A stretch of DNA of 64,000 nucleotides, taken from the NCBI GenBank assembly GCA_963789075.1, contig CAWBJQ010000014.1, positions 620,001 through 684,000 of the forward strand, written 5' to 3'. Shown one piece after another: positions 61,536 through 64,000 of the stretch. The stretch comes from DATATJ01 sp963789075 (GTDB lineage: Bacteria; Acidobacteriota; Vicinamibacteria; Vicinamibacterales; CAVVIG01). The notes below the pieces were generated by a model. That model saw only the letters and a program-made list of their open reading frames with translations. It had not been told where the DNA came from and searched no databases. A program made the position numbers and the translations under genes. How positions within the stretch are numbered: position 1 is the stretch's first letter; every line of letters starts with the position of its first letter.

Positions 61536-61958
61536 GTGTCCTTGTTCCACCATCTCGAGCTTCGCGTCATGTGGCCCGATACCGATCCGGCGGGCATTGT
61601 CTGGTTTGGCGTGTTTTGCCGGTACCTCGAGAATGCGGAGGAAGAGCTGTTTCGGGCGCTTGGCAGCGACCGGACGCAGGTGCTGCGCGACCTGCAGATC
61701 TACATGCCTCGCACGTCATTGAGCTGCAGCTTCAGGTCGCCCGCGAGGCTGGGCGACGAGATTGCGGTCGGCGTCGGCATCTCGGCGATGAGCGAGCGGC
61801 GCGTCACGTATGTCTTCGACATCCGCGAGCGCGGCACCGATCGGTTGATTCTCGACGCGTCGTATCGCGTCGCGTGCGTGGAGGCGAAGACGTTCGCGGC
61901 GTGCGCTTTTCCACGCGAGATCGTGAATCTGCTGGCGCCGGCCGTCGAGCCGGGATAA
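61536..61958 (+). CDS. Acyl-CoA thioesterase, 4-hydroxybenzoyl-CoA thioesterase family
   Basis: The product (140 aa from GTG at 61536; a TTG at 61527 is also possible) is a single hot-dog domain. The motif VMWPDTDPAGIVWFGVFCRYLENAEEELF contains the catalytic Asp (DTDPAGIV) used by this family. Substrate may be an aromatic or short acyl-CoA. A TAGATT box lies 7 nt before the GTG, which favours that start. A benzoate-CoA-ligase-like gene begins 1.8 kb downstream, so aromatic acyl-CoA turnover is possible but unproved. Confidence 0.85.
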   Translation: MSLFHHLELRVMWPDTDPAGIVWFGVFCRYLENAEEELFRALGSDRTQVLRDLQIYMPRTSLSCSFRSPARLGDEIAVGVGISAMSERRVTYVFDIRERGTDRLILDASYRVACVEAKTFAACAFPREIVNLLAPAVEPG

Positions 61959-62037
61959 AGGGGACGGGAGTTGTGTAAGCTGCTGCCGCCGCGGGTGGCA
62001 GATTTCGTAATGTCAGAGCGACTGGAACGAGGAGCCG

Positions 62038-63800
62038 ATGACGCAGCGCCACAATCGCAGAGAATTCTTGAGTCTGACCGGCGCCGGCGTCGCTGGCGCG
62101 GTCGGCGGGCAATGGCTGGGCGCCGCGCCGGGTGCCGCGGCGCTCGCCGCACAAGCCGCCGCCCCGGCGGTCGCAGCAGCGGTCGACGCGCAGCACGCCG
62201 ATCTCGTCGTCTTCAACGCCAAGGTCTATACGGTCGATGCCCGCGCGCCGAGGGCGGAAGCGTTCGCGGTCAAGGCTGGCCGGTTCGTCGCCGTGGGGAG
62301 CACCGCAGACGTGAAGGCGCTCGTCGGCAAGGGAACGCAGACGTTCGACGCCAAGCAGATGACGGTCGTGCCCGGGTTCATCGACTGCCACAATCACGCA
62401 CCCGGGAATGTGTTGCTCTATGACGTGCTCGTCGGCAATCCGTTCGAGGTCGAGTTCGTGACAATCGCCAGCATCGTCGACAAGCTGCGCGCCAAGGCGC
62501 AGAAGACGCCGCCGGGCGGCTGGGTCGAGGGGTTTTTCTTCGACGATACGAAGGTGAAGGACAATCGCCAGCTGAACGTTCACGACCTTGACCAGGTATC
62601 GAAAGATCACCCGGTCGCGGTCCATCATCGCGGCGGTCATACGTCGTTCTACAACAGCAAGGCTCTGGAGATGGCCGGCATCAGCAAGGGCACGCCCGAT
62701 TCGTCTGGCGGCACCTTCGACAAGGATGCGAACGGTGAGCTCAATGGCCGGGTGACGGATCGTGCGCGCGCCGCGTTCAACAAGGTCGGCACCCGGCCGA
62801 CCTTTACCGCCGACCAGACGATGCAGCGCGACCGCGACGGGCTGGCGTACATCTCAAAACAGTTCGTGCGCTATGGCGTGACGAGCGTCCACCACGAAGG
62901 GGGCAATCTGTTGGCCCTGCAGCAGGTGCGCGCACACGGCGACCTCCTGCACCGCGTGAGCTACGAGTCCAGCGGAAAAGCAACTGGAAGCGATGATCGA
63001 TGCCGGCATCGAGACCGGTTTCGGCGACGAGTGGATCCAGTTGGGCGCCACCTCCGAGCACACGGTCGACGGGTCGTTCTCCGAGCGCACGATGGCGATC
63101 AGCCAGCCCTACGTCGGTATTTCACCGCCGTACAAAGGCAACGTCACGGAGACGCAGGACGATCTCAACGCGTGGATCGAGCGGGTGCATCGGGCGGGCA
63201 TCCAGGTCAACTGTCACGCCAATGGGGATGTCGCCATCGACATGGTGCTCACGGCGGTGGAGCGGGCGCAGAAGCTGTTTCCGCGAGCCGACGCGCGTCC
63301 CAAGATCACGCATTGCAGCTTGATCAACGACGATCTGGTGCGGCGTATCAAGGCGACCGGCACCGTCCCGGCGATGTTCACCACGTATGCGTACTACAAC
63401 TCCGACAAGTTCCATTTCTACGGCGAAGACCTCATGACGCGATGCATGGCCTATCGCACGTTCCTCGACGCCGGGATTCCGGCGGCGGCAGGCTCGGACT
63501 TCAGTCCGGGACCGTTCGACCCGCTCATGGCCATTCAGGGAATGGTGACGCGCACCGGGTGGAATGGAGAGACCTGGGGAGCCAACCAGCGGATCACCGT
63601 GGAGGAGGCGCTGCGGGTCAACACGATCAACGGCGCCTACGACTCGCATGAGGAAGCGATCAAAGGATCCATCGCGCCGGGCAAACTGGCGGACTTCGTC
63701 GTTCTCGCCGGACGATCCTCACACCGTGGACAAGGAGAAAATCAAGGACATCGAGATCGTCCGCACGGTGGTCGGCGGCTCGACGGTCTACCAGGCGTGA
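62038..63800 (+). CDS. Tat-exported amidohydrolase, YtcJ-like (two frameshifts)
   Basis: The protein (about 586 aa) is a metal-dependent hydrolase of the amidohydrolase superfamily, D-aminoacylase/YtcJ group. It has a twin-arginine signal (NRREFLSLTGAGVAGAVGG). The metal-site segment FIDCHNHA, VHHRGGHTSFYNSKALEMAG, a later NCHANGDVAIDMVL, ITHCSLI and AAGSDFSPGPFDPLMAIQGMVTR follow the family pattern, and the C-terminus DFVVLADDPHTVDKEKIKDIEIVRTVVGGSTVYQ is typical. Extra bases at 62980 (AAA/AAG) and 63710 (GCC/GCG) split the frame. GAGGAG precedes the start. Substrate unknown. Confidence 0.88.
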
Positions 63801-64000
63801 ATGACTCCCGTCCCCGTTATATCCGCGGCCGACCTCGGCGTCCCGCGCGTGTTCAATGCGGCGTCGCACTTCATCGATCGCCATGTGCGCGAAGGGCGCA
63901 GCACCTCGATTGCCATCGAGTGCGGCGAGGAGCGCGTGACGTACGCGCAGTTGGCCGAGCGTGTCAACCGCGTGGGGAGCGCCCTGCGAGACACCCTTGA
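63801..64000 (+). CDS. AMP-dependent acyl-CoA ligase, benzoate-CoA ligase family (5' part only)
   Basis: The first 66 codons of a gene cut by the window edge. FNAASHFIDRHVREGRSTSIAIECGEERVTYAQLAERVNRVGSALR matches the N-terminus of benzoate-CoA ligase-type enzymes, which activate aromatic or aliphatic acids with ATP. The ATG directly abuts the stop of the amidohydrolase gene, so the two are probably coupled. The catalytic motifs lie beyond the window. Confidence 0.8.
   Translation, partial: MTPVPVISAADLGVPRVFNAASHFIDRHVREGRSTSIAIECGEERVTYAQLAERVNRVGSALRDTL

Overview
The window is about 65% GC and reads as a chromosomal segment of an Acidobacteriota bacterium, most likely near Vicinamibacteria. 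The evidence is two secreted proteins of the VWFA-related acidobacterial type, two Oar-like TonB receptors with an N-terminal carboxypeptidase-regulatory domain, several secreted peptidases, and many dispersed AT-richer word repeats between genes. There are no tRNA, rRNA, phage, transposase or CRISPR signatures. The placement is inferred from gene families, not from a marker gene.

Layout. 1-6.6 kb: end of an unknown gene, mtnA, tsaD, a YjbQ protein, a Nudix hydrolase, a VWFA protein, an amino-acid permease and an HD protein. 6.6-11.5 kb: a two-ATPase, two-permease ABC operon with a membrane-anchored protein. 11.6-14.3 kb: GGCT-like protein, M28 peptidase, PilZ protein and a degenerate receiver. 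14.5-19.4 kb: aldehyde dehydrogenase, an isocitrate/isopropylmalate dehydrogenase relative, thiolase and 3-hydroxyacyl-CoA dehydrogenase. 19.5-22.1 kb: TPR protein, folE and an anion transporter. 22.1-27.5 kb: a divergent TonB receptor and S9 peptidase. 27.6-30.8 kb: secreted and membrane proteins (a DUF2157 pair, DUF423). 30.9-36.4 kb: a second TonB receptor and a large multi-cluster radical SAM enzyme resembling the tetraether/membrane-spanning lipid synthase group. 36.6-43.2 kb: a WD40-like protein, a VWFA protein and a pair of ABC exporters. 43.2-54.2 kb: S9 peptidase, YpdA, a hendecad coiled-coil protein, a LON-domain/VWA/AAA+ operon, GDPD, threonine dehydratase, TonB and a family 5 uracil-DNA glycosylase. 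54.5-61.4 kb: a complete pyruvate dehydrogenase set (aceE, aceF, lpdA) with lipA convergent to it. 61.5-64 kb: a thioesterase, a Tat-exported amidohydrolase and the start of an acyl/benzoate-CoA ligase.

Three sequence-level signals stand out. (1) About 16 genes are broken by single extra bases. In most cases I could place, the extra base sits next to codon position 3, and deleting either of the two adjacent bases restores the frame, usually with the same amino acid. This is what is expected if both alleles of a synonymous strain SNP were written one after the other, so these genes are probably intact in the organism. (2) At least seven genes have a TANNNT/C -10 box ending exactly 6 nt before the start codon, the geometry of leaderless transcription. 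(3) Several families of short word repeats and palindromes sit directly in front of start codons or spill into protein ends.
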